Under the pieces are notes generated by a model that did no database searches, had not been told where the DNA came from, and saw only the letters and a list, made by a program, of their open reading frames with translations. A stretch of 64,000 nt of DNA from NCBI GenBank assembly GCA_018883865.1, contig JAHLFI010000006.1, positions 1 through 64,000 of the forward strand. The letters are read 5' to 3'. The number at the start of each line of letters is the position of its first letter. Position 1 is the stretch's first letter. Of the stretch, positions 16,989-27,408 are shown piece by piece. Position numbers and translations under genes: made by a program. The stretch comes from Candidatus Oceanisphaera merdipullorum (GTDB taxonomy: Bacteria > Pseudomonadota > Gammaproteobacteria > Enterobacterales > Aeromonadaceae).

Positions 16989-18074
16989 TTAAGCGTGTTG
17001 CTTGGCGAACTTATCCATAAAGGTCACTAACGCCTGAACACCTTCAATCGGCATGGCGTTGTACACGCTGGCACGCATACCGCCCACTAAACGGTGGCCT
17101 TGCAGCGCAAGCAAGCCAGCAGCTTCTGCTTCTTTCAAGAAGGCGGCGTTTAAGCTTTCGTCTTTTAATTGGAAAGGAATGTTCATCCAAGAACGGGCTT
17201 GTGGATGCACGTTATTGCTGTAAAAATCGCTGGCATCCACGTAGTTATAGAGCAAGTCGGCCTTGGCCTTATTGCGCTCGCCCATCACGGTTAAGCCGCC
17301 TTGCCGCTTCAACCACTTAAACACTAAACCTGCCAGATACCAGGCGTAAGTCGGCGGGGTATTGACCATGGAATCTGCTTTGGCCATGGCCGCATAATCC
17401 ATGATCACCGGCGTTTGTGGGCAAGCTTGAGCCAACAAGTCTTCGCGCACTATGACCACGGCTAAGCCAGAGGGGCCTATGTTCTTTTGCGCGCCAGCAT
17501 AAATCAGCGCGAACTGTGTTACATCAATCGGGCGCGACAAGATAGTAGAAGACATGTCCGCCACCAAAGGCACATCCCCCGTCTTAGGCACGAAGTGATA
17601 TTCGATGCCGTCTACGGTTTCGTTCGGACAGTAATGCACGTAGGCGGCAGTCGGATCTAAATCCCAGCTGCTGGCCAGTGGGCGCAAGCCGTTTTCGGCG
17701 GCCCCCAAACCGTCTAATACCCGTACTGTGCCTAATTTTTCGGCTTCTTCTACCGCAGATTTAGACCACTGACCGGTCACGATATAATCGGCCTTGGCAT
17801 TTTTGCCCAACAGGTTCATCGCCACGGCGGCAAATTGGCCACGGCCGCCGCCTTGCAGGAACAACACCTTATAGTTGTCCGGGATCTGCATTAAATCGCG
17901 CAGGTCTTGCTCGGCTGCTGCCGCCACCGCAATAAAATCACTGCTGCGATGACTCAACTCCATGACGGAGACGTTTAAGTCATTAAAATTACAGAACTCA
18001 GCTTGCGCCTGCTGCATGACTTCTACCGGCAGCATAGCCGGACCTGCACTGAAGTTATAAACCATGTTTGCCAT
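16989..18074 (-). CDS. serC: Phosphoserine aminotransferase
   Basis: This 361-residue PLP enzyme makes 3-phosphoserine for serine biosynthesis, and also acts on 3-hydroxy-4-phosphothreonine for pyridoxine. The N-terminal FSAGPAMLP motif, the cofactor segment [10 protein letters not shown], and the Schiff-base Lys in [12 protein letters not shown] are present. Length matches E. coli SerC (362). It is the first gene of a serC-hisC-aroA cluster, an arrangement close to E. coli serC-aroA. ATG 18074 is used; ATG 18065 is an alternative because the best upstream purine run is very close to the first ATG. Confidence 0.96.
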   Translation of the reverse strand: MANMVYNFSAGPAMLPVEVMQQAQAEFCNFNDLNVSVMELSHRSSDFIAVAAAAEQDLRDLMQIPDNYKVLFLQGGGRGQFAAVAMNLLGKNAKADYIVTGQWSKSAVEEAEKLGTVRVLDGLGAAENGLRPLASSWDLDPTAAYVHYCPNETVDGIEYHFVPKTGDVPLVADMSSTILSRPIDVTQFALIYAGAQKNIGPSGLAVVIVREDLLAQACPQTPVIMDYAAMAKADSMVNTPPTYAWYLAGLVFKWLKRQGGLTVMGERNKAKADLLYNYVDASDFYSNNVHPQARSWMNIPFQLKDESLNAAFLKEAEAAGLLALQGHRLVGGMRASVYNAMPIEGVQALVTFMDKFAKQHA

Positions 18075-18290
18075 TTCCCTGCATTATCCTGTCTGCTAAA
18101 TAATCAATAAAACGCCCGTTGCACACCCAGATCCCACCTTAAAACTCAAGGCAGCATTTGCTGGATGATCATAATGGCGAACCATCATTTTAATATGATC
18201 CTTGTACACCGACGAGCGTTTAAATTAAAGAGATTTTGTCGCTTGTAGCCGTTGTTCAGTCTTTAGATACTTAAAGGAGCCTCTAAAGAT

Positions 18291-18317
18291 AAACAAAAGG
18301 GGCCATGGAGGCCCCTT
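18291..18317 (-). terminator. Intrinsic terminator of gyrA
   Basis: On the minus strand the stem AAGGGGCC / GGCCCCTT with a 5-base loop is followed by TTGTTT, 18 bp after the gyrA stop. Confidence 0.85.
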
Positions 18318-18334
18318 GTTATTGTCATCAACAA

Positions 18335-21163
18335 TTACTCTTGATTAGGCTCTTGCTCTGCATCGCCTTCATCCGTCGCGTCTTGCTGTTGGTCGTCAAC
18401 GTCAGTCATATCAGCGTCAGTCGCGTCTGTAGCAGTTGCATTTTCTGCATCTGTTGCATTCGCTTCTTCGCCTGCTATGCCGGCTTCTTCCAACGGCTCT
18501 TCTTCGGATTCTTCAATGCGCTGTAAGCCCACCACCAGCTCGTCTGCTCCGGTACGGATCAAACGCACACCGGCGGTGTTACGGCCAATCAGACTCACTT
18601 CTAATACGCGGGTGCGTACTAAAATGCCGCCGTTAGTGATCAGCATAATTTCATGAGTATCATCAACCTGAATCGCGCCCACTACAGCACCATTACGCTC
18701 GCCCACTTTAATAGACAACACGCCCATGGTGCCACGGCTACGGGTTGGGTACTCAACCAAAGCGGTACGCTTGCCGTACCCGTTGGCGGTTACGGTCAAG
18801 ATCGGACCTTCACCACGCGGAATAATCAAAGACACCACTTTATCACCGGCACCTAAGCGAATACCGCGTACACCGGCCGCCGTTCGGCCCATAGGACGCA
18901 CGCCTTTAAAGGGCTTGCTATCGCCGGCATCGGCTACATCGGTTTCTTCGCCATCAGCCAAGCCAACGTCATCATTTTCGACAATTTCGCCATCAACCAC
19001 TTCGGCTGTCATGACGTCAACGTCATCATGGCCACTGCCTTCGGCAAAGCGCACTACCTTACCCGCATCCGAGAACAACATGATCTCGTTGCTGCCGTCG
19101 GTAATGTCCACACCAATTAACTCATCGCCATCACGCAGATTAATCGCACGAATACCCGACACTAATGGGCGGCTAAAGGCAGACAAGCTAGTCTTCTTCA
19201 CGGTGCCGTCGGCAGTCGCAAAGAATACATACTTATCGTCACAGTATTCCTGCACCGGCAAGATGGCCGTGATCCGCTCGTTAGCGCCCAGCGGCAACAT
19301 GTTAACGATCGGGCGACCACGCGCGGCGCGACTGGCTTCAGGCAACTGATAGACCTTCAACCAATACACCTTACCCGCTGTCGAGAAGCACAGAATAGTG
19401 TCGTGAGTGTTGGCCACCAACAAGCGCTCTACAAAGTCTTCTTCTTTCATCTTAGTGGCGGATTTACCTCGGCCACCACGACGCTGCGCTTCGTAGTCGG
19501 TCACCGGCTGGTACTTCACGTAGCCTTCATGAGACAGCGTTACGACTACGTCTTCGCGGGTGATCAAATCTTCAATATTGATCTCAGAGCTGGAGTTGGT
19601 GATCTCGGTGCGGCGGGCATCGCCATACTGAACTTTGATCTGCTCCAACTCTTCGGTGATCACTTCCATCAAGCGCTCAGGAGTGTTCAAAATATAAATC
19701 AGCTCAGCAATTAACAGCAGCAGCGCTTTATATTCTTCGAGAATTTTTTCGTGCTCAAGGCCGGTCAAACGGTGCAGACGCAAGTCCAAAATCGCTTGAG
19801 CCTGTTGCTCGGTTAAGTGATAAATGCCATCACGAATACCAAACTCGGGCTCTAACCATTCAGGGCGCGCCGCATCATCACCGGCTTGCTCCAGCATGGC
19901 GGCCACGTGGCCCAGCTGCCAACCTTGGCTGATTAAGCCTGCTTTGGCTTCTGCCGCAGTGGATGACGCACGGATCAGCTCAATAATGGGGTCAATATTC
20001 GCCAAAGCGATGGCCAGACCTTCCAAGATATGGGCGCGATCACGGGCTTTGCGCAGTTCAAACACGGTGCGGCGGGTCACCACTTCGCGTCTGTGCTGAA
20101 TAAAGCATTCCAGCATGTCTTTTAAGTTAAAGATGCGTGGCTGATTGTTATCGAGCGCCACCATGTTGATGCCGAACACGTTCTGCATCTGGGTTTGTGA
20201 GTAGAGATTATTCAAAATAACCTCGCCCACTTCCCCACGGCGCACTTCAATAACAATGCGCATGCCGTCTTTATCAGACTCATCACGCAGGGCAGTAATG
20301 CCCTCGATCCGTTTTTCTTTTACCAGCTCCGCGATCTTTTCAATCAAGCGCGCCTTGTTCACCTGATAAGGCAACTCGGACACGATAATGGTTTCGCGAC
20401 CGGTTTTTTCATCGGTTTGCACTTCGGCCACCGCACGCACGTAGATTTTGCCACGCCCGGTGCGATAAGCATCGATAATGCCTGAGCGGCCATTGATGAT
20501 GCCGCCGGTCGGAAAATCCGGCCCTGGGATCAGCTCAATCAGGCGATCGATAGTAATATTTTTGTCTTCGATCAGCGCCAAACAACCATCGATCACTTCA
20601 TTTAAGTTGTGCGGTGGAATATTGGTGGCCATGCCTACCGCAATACCTGACGACCCGTTAACCAACAAGTTGGGCACTTTAGTCGGCATCACGGCCGGTA
20701 TCATCTCGGTGCCATCGTAGTTGGGCACCCAGTCGACGGTTTCTTTATCCAGATCGGCCAGTAATTCGTGGGCGATCTTATCCATACGTATTTCGGTATA
20801 ACGCATAGCAGCGGCGGAGTCACCGTCTACCGAACCGAAGTTACCTTGGCCATCGACCAAGGTGTAACGCATAGAAAAATCTTGTGCCATACGCACTATA
20901 GTGTCGTAAACAGCACTGTCTCCGTGCGGGTGATACTTACCTATTACATCACCCACCACACGGGCCGATTTCTTGTATGCTTTGTTCCAGTCGTTGCCCA
21001 GTTCATTCATGGCAAACAGCACGCGGCGGTGCACTGGCTTCAAACCATCTCGTACATCGGGAAGCGCCCGTCCTACGATCACGCTCATGGCGTAATCTAG
21101 GTAGGAACGTTTCAGCTCGTCCTCAATGTTTATCGGCATGATTTCTCGGGCCAGATCGGTCAT
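18335..21163 (-). CDS. gyrA: DNA gyrase subunit A
   Basis: This 942-residue GyrA is the breakage-reunion subunit that introduces negative supercoils with GyrB. The catalytic Tyr122 is in AAMRYTEIR. The quinolone-determining residues are the sensitive types Ser83 and Asp87 ([10 protein letters not shown]). The GyrA box QRRGGRGKS is present in the C-terminal beta-pinwheel. It is about 65 residues longer than E. coli GyrA. The excess sits in an acidic insertion within the pinwheel ([20 protein letters not shown] region) and in a long acidic Asp/Ala/Thr/Glu tail. It is divergent from ubiG across 246 bp, as in E. coli. Confidence 0.98.
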   Translation of the reverse strand: MTDLAREIMPINIEDELKRSYLDYAMSVIVGRALPDVRDGLKPVHRRVLFAMNELGNDWNKAYKKSARVVGDVIGKYHPHGDSAVYDTIVRMAQDFSMRYTLVDGQGNFGSVDGDSAAAMRYTEIRMDKIAHELLADLDKETVDWVPNYDGTEMIPAVMPTKVPNLLVNGSSGIAVGMATNIPPHNLNEVIDGCLALIEDKNITIDRLIELIPGPDFPTGGIINGRSGIIDAYRTGRGKIYVRAVAEVQTDEKTGRETIIVSELPYQVNKARLIEKIAELVKEKRIEGITALRDESDKDGMRIVIEVRRGEVGEVILNNLYSQTQMQNVFGINMVALDNNQPRIFNLKDMLECFIQHRREVVTRRTVFELRKARDRAHILEGLAIALANIDPIIELIRASSTAAEAKAGLISQGWQLGHVAAMLEQAGDDAARPEWLEPEFGIRDGIYHLTEQQAQAILDLRLHRLTGLEHEKILEEYKALLLLIAELIYILNTPERLMEVITEELEQIKVQYGDARRTEITNSSSEINIEDLITREDVVVTLSHEGYVKYQPVTDYEAQRRGGRGKSATKMKEEDFVERLLVANTHDTILCFSTAGKVYWLKVYQLPEASRAARGRPIVNMLPLGANERITAILPVQEYCDDKYVFFATADGTVKKTSLSAFSRPLVSGIRAINLRDGDELIGVDITDGSNEIMLFSDAGKVVRFAEGSGHDDVDVMTAEVVDGEIVENDDVGLADGEETDVADAGDSKPFKGVRPMGRTAAGVRGIRLGAGDKVVSLIIPRGEGPILTVTANGYGKRTALVEYPTRSRGTMGVLSIKVGERNGAVVGAIQVDDTHEIMLITNGGILVRTRVLEVSLIGRNTAGVRLIRTGADELVVGLQRIEESEEEPLEEAGIAGEEANATDAENATATDATDADMTDVDDQQQDATDEGDAEQEPNQE

Positions 21164-21409
21164 AGCAAGTCTTGTCCCCAGTTTATTGTTGATATCGCAA
21201 TAAAATAACGGGGCATTCTACCATACAAATATGCACAAGGAGCATATAAGGCGCACAGAAGCGCATTGGGAATGACCATTAGGTGATATATGGCTAACGA
21301 GTAAAGTGCCTTAGGGTCTAGTAGCGAGCAGCTGCTTAGCTATAATGACAGCTCGCACGTTTCATTTATCTTTTCACTTTTCGTTTAACTCCCAATAAAG
21401 GCGCCGTCC

Positions 21410-22192
21410 ATGAATGTAGACCTACAAGAAATTGAAAAATTTGATGCCATGGCTTCGCGCTGGTGGGACTTAGACGGCGACTTTAAACCCCTACACCAAC
21501 TCAACCCGCTGCGCTTAAGCTGGATTGCCGATAAAGCAGATGGCTTATTTGGCAAACAGGTGATCGACATTGGCTGCGGTGGCGGCATTTTAAGTGAAAG
21601 CATGGCCCGCGATGGTGCCGAAGTAACCGGTGTGGACATGGGTAAAGAGCCCTTAGCCGTGGCACGCCTGCATGCCTTGGAAGCAGGCGTGAGTGTGAAC
21701 TATCGCCAAAGCACCGCCGAGCAGTTAGCAGTCGAGCTGCCCGCCAAGTTTGACGTAGTGACCTGCATGGAGATGCTTGAGCATGTGCCCTCGCCGGCTT
21801 CTGTGGTGCAGGCCTGTGCGGACTTGGCCAGGCCCGGTGCGACTTTGGTGTTCTCCACGATTAACCGCAACCCAAAAGCTTGGCTGATGATGATCGCCGC
21901 CGCCGAGCATATTTTTAAGCTGGTGCCCAAGGGCACCCACGACCATAAGAAGTTTATTACCCCCGCCGAGCTGTGCCGCCATATAGAAGCCGCCGGTTTA
22001 ATCGTAAAAGACATCTCAGGCGTGGTCTATCGCCCACTCAGTGGCGACTTTAAGTTAAGTAATGACGCCGACGTTAACTATATGGTGCACGCGGTTAAGC
22101 CTGACGTCGCTGAGGCGGTCTTAAATACGCTGCGCTTAGAAAATAAAAGCAAAGACGACGCTAATCACAGCGGTGACCACAATGCGCATTAA
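21410..22192 (+). CDS. ubiG: Ubiquinone biosynthesis O-methyltransferase
   Basis: This 260-residue SAM-dependent enzyme carries out both O-methylations of ubiquinone synthesis. The N-terminal helix ([19 protein letters not shown]) is the family signature and membrane-associating region. SAM motif I is [13 protein letters not shown], followed by VTGVDMG and [13 protein letters not shown]. The C-terminal tail after about 240 is charged and poorly conserved. Its end overlaps the next gene by 11 bp, so the two are probably translated together, as in the common gammaproteobacterial ubiG-gph pair. Confidence 0.96.
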   Translation: MNVDLQEIEKFDAMASRWWDLDGDFKPLHQLNPLRLSWIADKADGLFGKQVIDIGCGGGILSESMARDGAEVTGVDMGKEPLAVARLHALEAGVSVNYRQSTAEQLAVELPAKFDVVTCMEMLEHVPSPASVVQACADLARPGATLVFSTINRNPKAWLMMIAAAEHIFKLVPKGTHDHKKFITPAELCRHIEAAGLIVKDISGVVYRPLSGDFKLSNDADVNYMVHAVKPDVAEAVLNTLRLENKSKDDANHSGDHNAH

Positions 22193-22859
22193 CGGCGTAC
22201 TGTTTGATTTAGATGGTACCTTGCTCGACACCGCCGGTGACATGGGGGCGGCGGCCAACCATGTGATCGCAAGCTTAGGCTTGCCGACGCTATCCCAAGA
22301 GGTGCTGCAATGCACCACCTCAGATGGCTCTTATGCTTTATTGCAAGCCGGCATCCATGCCGACTTAATCGAGCAGCACGGTATTGAAGCGTTACGCGGC
22401 CAAATGCTGGCCTTTTACCGACAAAACCTCTGCCACCACACGCGCCCCTATGAGGGGGTGCCGGAGCTACTCGGCTGGCTAAACCAGCATGATATTCCTT
22501 GGGGTATCGTCACCAACAAGCCCTCAGCACTCACCTTACCCTTGTTAGCCGAACTGCCGCTGTTTGATAGTTGCCGTGTCACCGTCAGCTCAGATACCTT
22601 GGCCTTTAAGAAACCCCATCCCGCGCCCTTGCTGTTTGCCGCCGAGCAATTAGTAGTGGCCCCCGAGCGGTGCGTCTATATAGGTGATCATAAACGGGAT
22701 ATCGAAGCCGGGCGCGCCGCGGGCATGACCACAATCGCGGCCATTTGGGGCTATATTTCTGCCGGCGAAGACCCCTATCAATGGCAGGCGGACCACCAAA
22801 TCCCTACCGTTTTAGGCTTGTCTAATTGGCTAAAAGATGCAGTCGAAGTGAAGCGCTGA
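22182..22859 (+). CDS. HAD-superfamily phosphatase, phosphoglycolate phosphatase (Gph/MupP) type
   Basis: This 225-residue HAD hydrolase has motif [11 protein letters not shown] (nucleophile and acid/base Asp), motif II VTNKPSA, motif III Lys in FKKPHPAP and motif [12 protein letters not shown]. The helical cap between motifs I and II has the size of the Gph family. The position directly after ubiG is typical of genes annotated as phosphoglycolate phosphatase, some of which are really MupP (N-acetylmuramate 6-phosphate phosphatase). The substrate cannot be settled from sequence. ATG 22182 overlaps the ubiG end; GTG 22173 is a possible earlier start. Confidence 0.88.
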   Translation: MRINGVLFDLDGTLLDTAGDMGAAANHVIASLGLPTLSQEVLQCTTSDGSYALLQAGIHADLIEQHGIEALRGQMLAFYRQNLCHHTRPYEGVPELLGWLNQHDIPWGIVTNKPSALTLPLLAELPLFDSCRVTVSSDTLAFKKPHPAPLLFAAEQLVVAPERCVYIGDHKRDIEAGRAAGMTTIAAIWGYISAGEDPYQWQADHQIPTVLGLSNWLKDAVEVKR

Positions 22860-22949
22860 AAGAAGCAACAAGTTCCCTAAAAAGCGGCTTTTGCAAGGCA
22901 ATTATTTTTAAAAATCTTTCTTGCCGTGCATAAAAACGCCAGCCAATCC

Positions 22950-22982
22950 CTAACGCCTGACTCCTCAAGGGGTAGGCGTTAG
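22950..22982 (+). terminator. Hairpin, possible terminator after the HAD phosphatase gene
   Basis: CTAACGCCT and AGGCGTTAG form a 9-bp perfect stem, with further partial pairing inside (CTCC / GGGG). It lacks a T run, so Rho-independent termination is uncertain. Confidence 0.5.
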
Positions 22983-23014
22983 TGAGTACAAACCCCCAAG
23001 CCACAAAACACAGA

Positions 23015-23023
23015 TTATCCACA
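23015..23023 (+). promoter_or_regulatory. DnaA box upstream of nrdA
   Basis: TTATCCACA matches the strong DnaA box consensus exactly. E. coli nrdAB is controlled by DnaA through boxes in its promoter, so the site probably couples ribonucleotide reductase expression to replication initiation here too. Confidence 0.7.
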
Positions 23024-23061
23024 GGGCTGCGCACTTTCGACCGCTTGAGAAAAAACTCGTA

Positions 23062-23077
23062 ACACTCTATATTGTGC
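23062..23077 (+). promoter_or_regulatory. NrdR box 1 upstream of nrdA
   Basis: ACACTCTATATTGTGC matches the NrdR box pattern (acaCwAtATaTwGtgt) at 14 of 16 positions by my count. NrdR is the ATP/dATP-sensing repressor of ribonucleotide reductase genes and binds such boxes in pairs. Confidence 0.8.
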
Positions 23078-23118
23078 CTATCACCACCCCTAACAACTAG
23101 ATGTAGTGCTCCTACAGA

Positions 23119-23150
23119 AAATCAAACACACTATATAGTGTGTTTGATTT
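23119..23150 (+). promoter_or_regulatory. NrdR box 2 within a perfect 32-bp palindrome
   Basis: Positions 23119-23134 and 23135-23150 are exact reverse complements. The core CACACTATATAGTGTG contains a NrdR box (23126-23141, 15 of 16 by my count). It begins 64 bp after box 1, close to six helical turns, so both boxes lie on nearly the same DNA face. Confidence 0.85.
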
Positions 23151-23223
23151 TATTTGTATGACGGCCTCGCGCCCTCAAAGACCGCGCATTACACACTAAA
23201 AAACCACGGAGAAACGTTGCCTC

Positions 23224-25497
23224 ATGAATAAAAGTCTGCTGGTCACCAAGCGCTCAGGCGCCAAAGAACCGATCGATCTGGACAAGATCCATCGCGTACT
23301 CGATTGGGCAGCAGAAGGCTTGGATAACGTCTCCGTTTCTCAAGTAGAACTGCGCTCACACATTCAGTTTTATGACGGCATTCGTACCGAAGATATTCAT
23401 GAGACTATCATCAAGGCCGCCGCCGATCTTATCTCGGAAGAGACTCCCGACTACCAGTACTTGGCTGCGCGCCTCGCCGTATTCCATTTGCGTAAAAAAG
23501 CCTATGGCCGTTTCACGCCACCGCATTTTTACGATCATGTATCACGCCTCACCGAAGCGGGTAAATACGATCAGCACATTTTGGCCGATTACAGCCGTGA
23601 AGAATTTAACGCGCTCAATGACTATATCGATCACGATCGTGACTTGACCTTCTCTTACGCGGCCATGAAGCAGTTAGAAGGCAAATACTTGGTGCAAAAC
23701 CGCATCAATGGCGACATCTACGAAAGCCCACAGTTCCTCTACATGCTGGTGGCCGCTTGCCTGTTTTCTAAGTATCCCAAAGAAACACGCCTGGGTTATG
23801 TGACTCGTTTCTATGATGCCACCTCTACCTTCAAAGTGTCTCTGCCAACGCCAATCATGGCCGGCGTGCGCACGCCTACGCGTCAGTTCAGCTCCTGCGT
23901 ACTGATTGAATGTGGCGACAGCCTTGATTCCATTAACGCGACTTCTAGTGCCATAGTGCGTTATGTATCACAGCGTGCGGGTATCGGTATTAACGCCGGT
24001 CGCATTCGCGCGCTTGGCAGCCCGATTCGTGGTGGCGAAGCGTTCCACACAGGTTGTATCCCGTTTTATAAGCACTTTCAAACGGCAGTTAAGTGCTGCT
24101 CTCAGGGCGGCGTGCGTGGCGGTGCGGCCACTCTTTTCTACCCCATGTGGCACTTAGAAGTTGAGTCATTGCTGGTGTTGAAAAACAACCGCGGCGTCGA
24201 AGAAAACCGCGTGCGCCACATGGACTACGGCGTGCAAATTAACCGCCTTATGTATCAGCGTTTGATCAAAGGCGGCGACATTACCTTGTTCTCGCCATCA
24301 GATACCCCTGGTCTGTACGACGCCTTCTTCGAAGATCAGGTGAAGTTTGAAGCCCTCTACACCCAGTACGAGCAAGACGCCAGTATTCGCAAGCGCAGCG
24401 TAAAGGCTGTCGAGCTGTTTTCCCTGATGATGCAAGAGCGTGCCGGCACCGGTCGTATCTACATTCAAAACGTGGATCACTGCAACACACACAGCCCGTT
24501 TGACCCGACAGTGGCCCCCATTCGCCAGAGTAACCTGTGCTTAGAGATTGCGCTGCCGACTAAACCGTTAACCGACGTGAACGACGCCGAGGGCGAAATA
24601 GCGCTCTGTACGCTGTCCGCCTTTAACTTGGGCGCCATTAACGACCTCAGCGAGCTGGAAGAGCTGGCCGATTTAGCGGTACGAGCCTTGGATGCGCTGC
24701 TCGATTATCAAGATTACCCGTTATTGGCCGCGCAAAATGGCTCCATGAATCGCCGTACCTTAGGCATAGGTGTGATCAACTACGCCTACTACTTGGCCAA
24801 ACATGGAGTTAAGTATTCCGATGGCAGCGCGCTGGGCTTAACCCACCGCACTTTTGAAGCCATTCAGTATTACTTGCTGAAAGCCTCGGCTAAGTTAGCG
24901 CAAGAGTTTGGTCCGTGCCCGGCATTTAATGAAACCACGTATTCCCAGGGCATCTTGCCGATCGACACCTACAAGAAAGACTTGGATACGCTGTGCCAAG
25001 AGCCGCTGCATTTAGATTGGGAAAGTCTGCGCGAACAGATTAAGACGACCGGTTTACGCAACAGCACCCTGACCGCCTTAATGCCGTCAGAAACCTCTAG
25101 TCAGATCTCGAACGCCACCAATGGCATAGAGCCGCCGCGCGGCTTGGTCTCTGTTAAGGCTTCAAAAGACGGCATCTTAAAGCAAGTGGTGCCTGAGTAC
25201 GCGGCATTAAAAGATCAGTACGAACTGTTATGGCAAATGCCCTCTAACGACGGTTACTTGCACCTAGTGGGCGTGATGCAGAAGTTTGTGGATCAGGCGA
25301 TTTCTGCCAATACCAGTTACGACCCAGCACGCTTTGACGGTGGCCGCGTGCCGATGAAGCAACTGTTAAAAGACTTGCTGACCGCCTATAAGTTCGGCTT
25401 AAAGACGCTGTATTATCATAATACCCGCGACGGTGCCGCCGACGCCCAAAATGATATGCAAGAAGACGATTGTGCCGGTGGCGCTTGTAAAATTTAA
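23224..25497 (+). CDS. nrdA: Class Ia ribonucleoside-diphosphate reductase, alpha subunit
   Basis: This 757-residue catalytic subunit reduces NDPs to dNDPs. The N-terminal ATP-cone (about 5-90, KRSGAKEPIDLDKIHRVL) gives dATP feedback control. Redox Cys of the active site are in FSSCVLIECG and in CTLSAFNLGAI, with the thiyl-radical Cys in NLCLEIALP. The mobile redox pair is at the C-terminus (DCAGGACKI). Tyr residues of the radical pathway lie in the C-terminal third (LKTLYYHNTRDGA). It is followed by nrdB and the nrdB-maintenance ferredoxin yfaE, and preceded by NrdR and DnaA sites. Confidence 0.98.
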   Translation: MNKSLLVTKRSGAKEPIDLDKIHRVLDWAAEGLDNVSVSQVELRSHIQFYDGIRTEDIHETIIKAAADLISEETPDYQYLAARLAVFHLRKKAYGRFTPPHFYDHVSRLTEAGKYDQHILADYSREEFNALNDYIDHDRDLTFSYAAMKQLEGKYLVQNRINGDIYESPQFLYMLVAACLFSKYPKETRLGYVTRFYDATSTFKVSLPTPIMAGVRTPTRQFSSCVLIECGDSLDSINATSSAIVRYVSQRAGIGINAGRIRALGSPIRGGEAFHTGCIPFYKHFQTAVKCCSQGGVRGGAATLFYPMWHLEVESLLVLKNNRGVEENRVRHMDYGVQINRLMYQRLIKGGDITLFSPSDTPGLYDAFFEDQVKFEALYTQYEQDASIRKRSVKAVELFSLMMQERAGTGRIYIQNVDHCNTHSPFDPTVAPIRQSNLCLEIALPTKPLTDVNDAEGEIALCTLSAFNLGAINDLSELEELADLAVRALDALLDYQDYPLLAAQNGSMNRRTLGIGVINYAYYLAKHGVKYSDGSALGLTHRTFEAIQYYLLKASAKLAQEFGPCPAFNETTYSQGILPIDTYKKDLDTLCQEPLHLDWESLREQIKTTGLRNSTLTALMPSETSSQISNATNGIEPPRGLVSVKASKDGILKQVVPEYAALKDQYELLWQMPSNDGYLHLVGVMQKFVDQAISANTSYDPARFDGGRVPMKQLLKDLLTAYKFGLKTLYYHNTRDGAADAQNDMQEDDCAGGACKI

Positions 25498-25503
25498 TAA
25501 GTG

Positions 25504-25521
25504 AGGCAGGGAAACCTGCCT
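25504..25521 (+). terminator. Hairpin between nrdA and nrdB
   Basis: AGGCAGG / CCTGCCT with a GAAA tetraloop is followed by TCCTTTT. A stable GNRA-type hairpin in the 46-bp gap could act as a partial terminator or an RNA-processing/stability element that sets the nrdA:nrdB ratio. Its function is inferred. Confidence 0.5.
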
Positions 25522-25543
25522 TCCTTTTGCGTGGAAGAACTAC

Positions 25544-26677
25544 ATGTCTTATACAACGTTTAGTCAATTACAAAACGACGCTATGTTAGAGCCGATGTTT
25601 CTCGGGAACGCCGTGAACGTGGCTCGCTATGATCAGCAAAAATACGATATCTTTGAGAAGCTAATTGAAAAACAGCTGTCTTTTTTCTGGCGTCCAGAAG
25701 AAGTCGACGTGTCGCAAGATCGTATCGACTATCAGGCACTGCCGGATCATGAAAAGCATATTTTCATCAGTAACCTGAAATATCAGACCCTGCTCGACTC
25801 TATTCAAGGCCGCAGCCCTAACGTTGCCCTGCTGCCTATTGTGTCTTTGCCTGAGCTGGAAACCTGGATTGAAACTTGGACGTTCTCCGAGACCATTCAC
25901 TCGCGCTCTTACACCCACATTATTCGTAATATCGTGAATGATCCGGCTATCGTGTTTGACGATATCGTGGCCAACGATGAAATCATCAAGCGGGCCGCCG
26001 ACATTGCCGGATACTATGACGACTTGATCCGCTACACCAGCCTCTATCATTTATTTGGTGAAGGTCAGCAAGAACACAGAGGCAAGCTCGTTGACATCAA
26101 CCGCTATGAGCTGAAGAAAAAGCTTTACCTGTGCTTGATGAGCGTCAATATCTTGGAAGCGATCCGCTTTTACGTCAGCTTTGCCTGCTCCTTTGCCTTT
26201 GCCGAGCGCGAGCTGATGGAAGGCAACGCCAAAATCATTAAACTGATTGCCCGCGACGAAGCACTGCACTTAACCGGCACCCAGCACATGATCAATATTT
26301 TGCGCAGTGGTGAAGATGACCCAGAAATGGCGCAAATTGCCCAAGAGTGCGAGCAGCAGTGCTTTGAGCTGTTCCGCGACGCCGCCATTCAAGAAAAAGA
26401 GTGGGCAGAATACCTGTTTAAAGACGGCTCCATGATCGGCCTAAACAAAGATATTCTGTGTCAGTATGTGGAGTACATCACCAACCTGCGCATGCAAGCG
26501 GTGGGATTGACACCAGCGTTTCCCAATGCCAAGCAAAACCCGATTCCGTGGATCAACGCTTGGTTATCGTCAGATAACGTACAAGTCGCGCCCCAAGAAG
26601 TGGAGATAAGCTCTTACTTAATCGGCCAAATTGACTCGCAAATGAACCACGACGACTTAGGCGATTTTGAGCTATGA
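25544..26677 (+). CDS. nrdB: Class Ia ribonucleoside-diphosphate reductase, beta subunit
   Basis: This 377-residue protein, close to E. coli NrdB (376), houses the diferric-tyrosyl radical cofactor. The radical Tyr123 is in [10 protein letters not shown]. Iron ligands are visible in the preceding ETIHSRS segment and in the helices around [13 protein letters not shown]. The C-terminal tail (LGDFEL) is the peptide that docks on NrdA. It is followed after 24 bp by a YfaE-type ferredoxin. Confidence 0.98.
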   Translation: MSYTTFSQLQNDAMLEPMFLGNAVNVARYDQQKYDIFEKLIEKQLSFFWRPEEVDVSQDRIDYQALPDHEKHIFISNLKYQTLLDSIQGRSPNVALLPIVSLPELETWIETWTFSETIHSRSYTHIIRNIVNDPAIVFDDIVANDEIIKRAADIAGYYDDLIRYTSLYHLFGEGQQEHRGKLVDINRYELKKKLYLCLMSVNILEAIRFYVSFACSFAFAERELMEGNAKIIKLIARDEALHLTGTQHMINILRSGEDDPEMAQIAQECEQQCFELFRDAAIQEKEWAEYLFKDGSMIGLNKDILCQYVEYITNLRMQAVGLTPAFPNAKQNPIPWINAWLSSDNVQVAPQEVEISSYLIGQIDSQMNHDDLGDFEL

Positions 26678-26701
26678 GTGTTGAAATACGAGTGCTGAGC
26701 T

Positions 26702-26974
26702 GTGAGTAAAGTTACTACTCAAGCATTAAGTTTTGAACTTCAAGCAGGCGAAAGCCTGCTTGAAGGCTTGGAGCGCACGGGACATGCGGTAGAATACCAG
26801 TGTCGCGGTGGTTACTGCGGCAGCTGCCGCACCACAATAATCAGTGGTGAAGTGAGTTATCAAAGCACGCCATTGGCCTTTATCGCCGCCGGCGAAGTCT
26901 TGCCTTGCTGCGCTCGCCCAAAAGGTGAGCTGGTGTTAGATATAGCGGCCGACCCCCTCAAACAACGCGCTTAA
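26702..26974 (+). CDS. yfaE: 2Fe-2S ferredoxin YfaE (NrdB cofactor maintenance)
   Basis: This 90-residue plant-type ferredoxin has the cluster ligands Cys34, Cys39 and Cys42 (CRGGYCGSC) and a fourth Cys in LPCCARP (69 or 70). YfaE donates electrons to restore the diferric-tyrosyl radical of NrdB. The short length, without extra domains, and the position right after nrdB match E. coli. It appears to start at GTG 26702, with only a weak ribosome-binding site, so it may depend on translation of nrdB. Confidence 0.94.
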   Translation: MSKVTTQALSFELQAGESLLEGLERTGHAVEYQCRGGYCGSCRTTIISGEVSYQSTPLAFIAAGEVLPCCARPKGELVLDIAADPLKQRA

Positions 26975-27037
26975 GTGGCGTAAGCTAAGCTTTATTTAAC
27001 GGCAATATTTATCCATATTACCGCTGTAAATAAGTAT

Positions 27038-27335
27038 TCAGCAGCCATACTTGCGCAGATTTCCCCTAAAAGCAAAGTCGAACATATCGCCAAAGATGGG
27101 CACTAGGCCCACCACCAATTCCAGCAAGATATTCAGCGTCATGCGCGTCAATAGCAAGGTAGCTTTAACTTAGCCTCCTCTATCACTATCTAAGACCATA
27201 ATGCCGCCCTATTAGCCAGCCAACGTTCAGGTTAAAACCAATAAGCCCGTCTAGGCCCATTCTAAAACCACTGGGTAAGCGGATAGATCTGTCGAGTAAC
27301 CAAGCCAATTTCTCCAGACTTTTACGCGTTTTTAA
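27038..27335 (-). pseudogene. Decayed DUF4112 membrane-protein gene
   Basis: Two adjacent minus-strand pieces translate to consecutive parts of a DUF4112-like protein. The upstream piece contains LAWLLDRSIRLPSGFRMG and LDGLIGFNLNVGWLIG. The downstream piece contains LLLTRMTLNILLELVVGL and VPIFGDMFDFAFRGNLRK. They lie in different frames, with stops at the junction (near 27150-27200), and the first piece has no Met start. DUF4112 proteins normally read ...LDALIG-IPGVGDL... then ...RM-LN---D-LVG-IPV-GD-FD---KAN-RN. The order and spacing fit, so I read this as one gene broken by a frameshift and stops. The family call is from memory of its pattern. Confidence 0.7.
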
Positions 27336-27408
27336 CTATTAAGCTAAATAAGCGTTTGAGTTGACCCTTGTGCTATCGGCATTCATTTTTAGCCCTCATT
27401 TTTGACAT

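Larger units (their letters stand above)
22860..23223. other. Control region between the HAD phosphatase gene and nrdA
   Basis: This 364-bp gap contains a terminator-like hairpin (22950-22982), a consensus DnaA box (23015-23023) and two NrdR boxes (23062-23077 and within 23119-23150). The nrdAB promoter must lie around the boxes. No small gene is visible. Confidence 0.75.

Noticed and set aside
18726..19349. Long open frame on the plus strand (about 207 codons)
   Set aside because: It lies wholly antisense to gyrA, is low-complexity (Ser/Pro/Thr/Ala-rich) and has no ribosome-binding site; it is a shadow of gyrA codon use.
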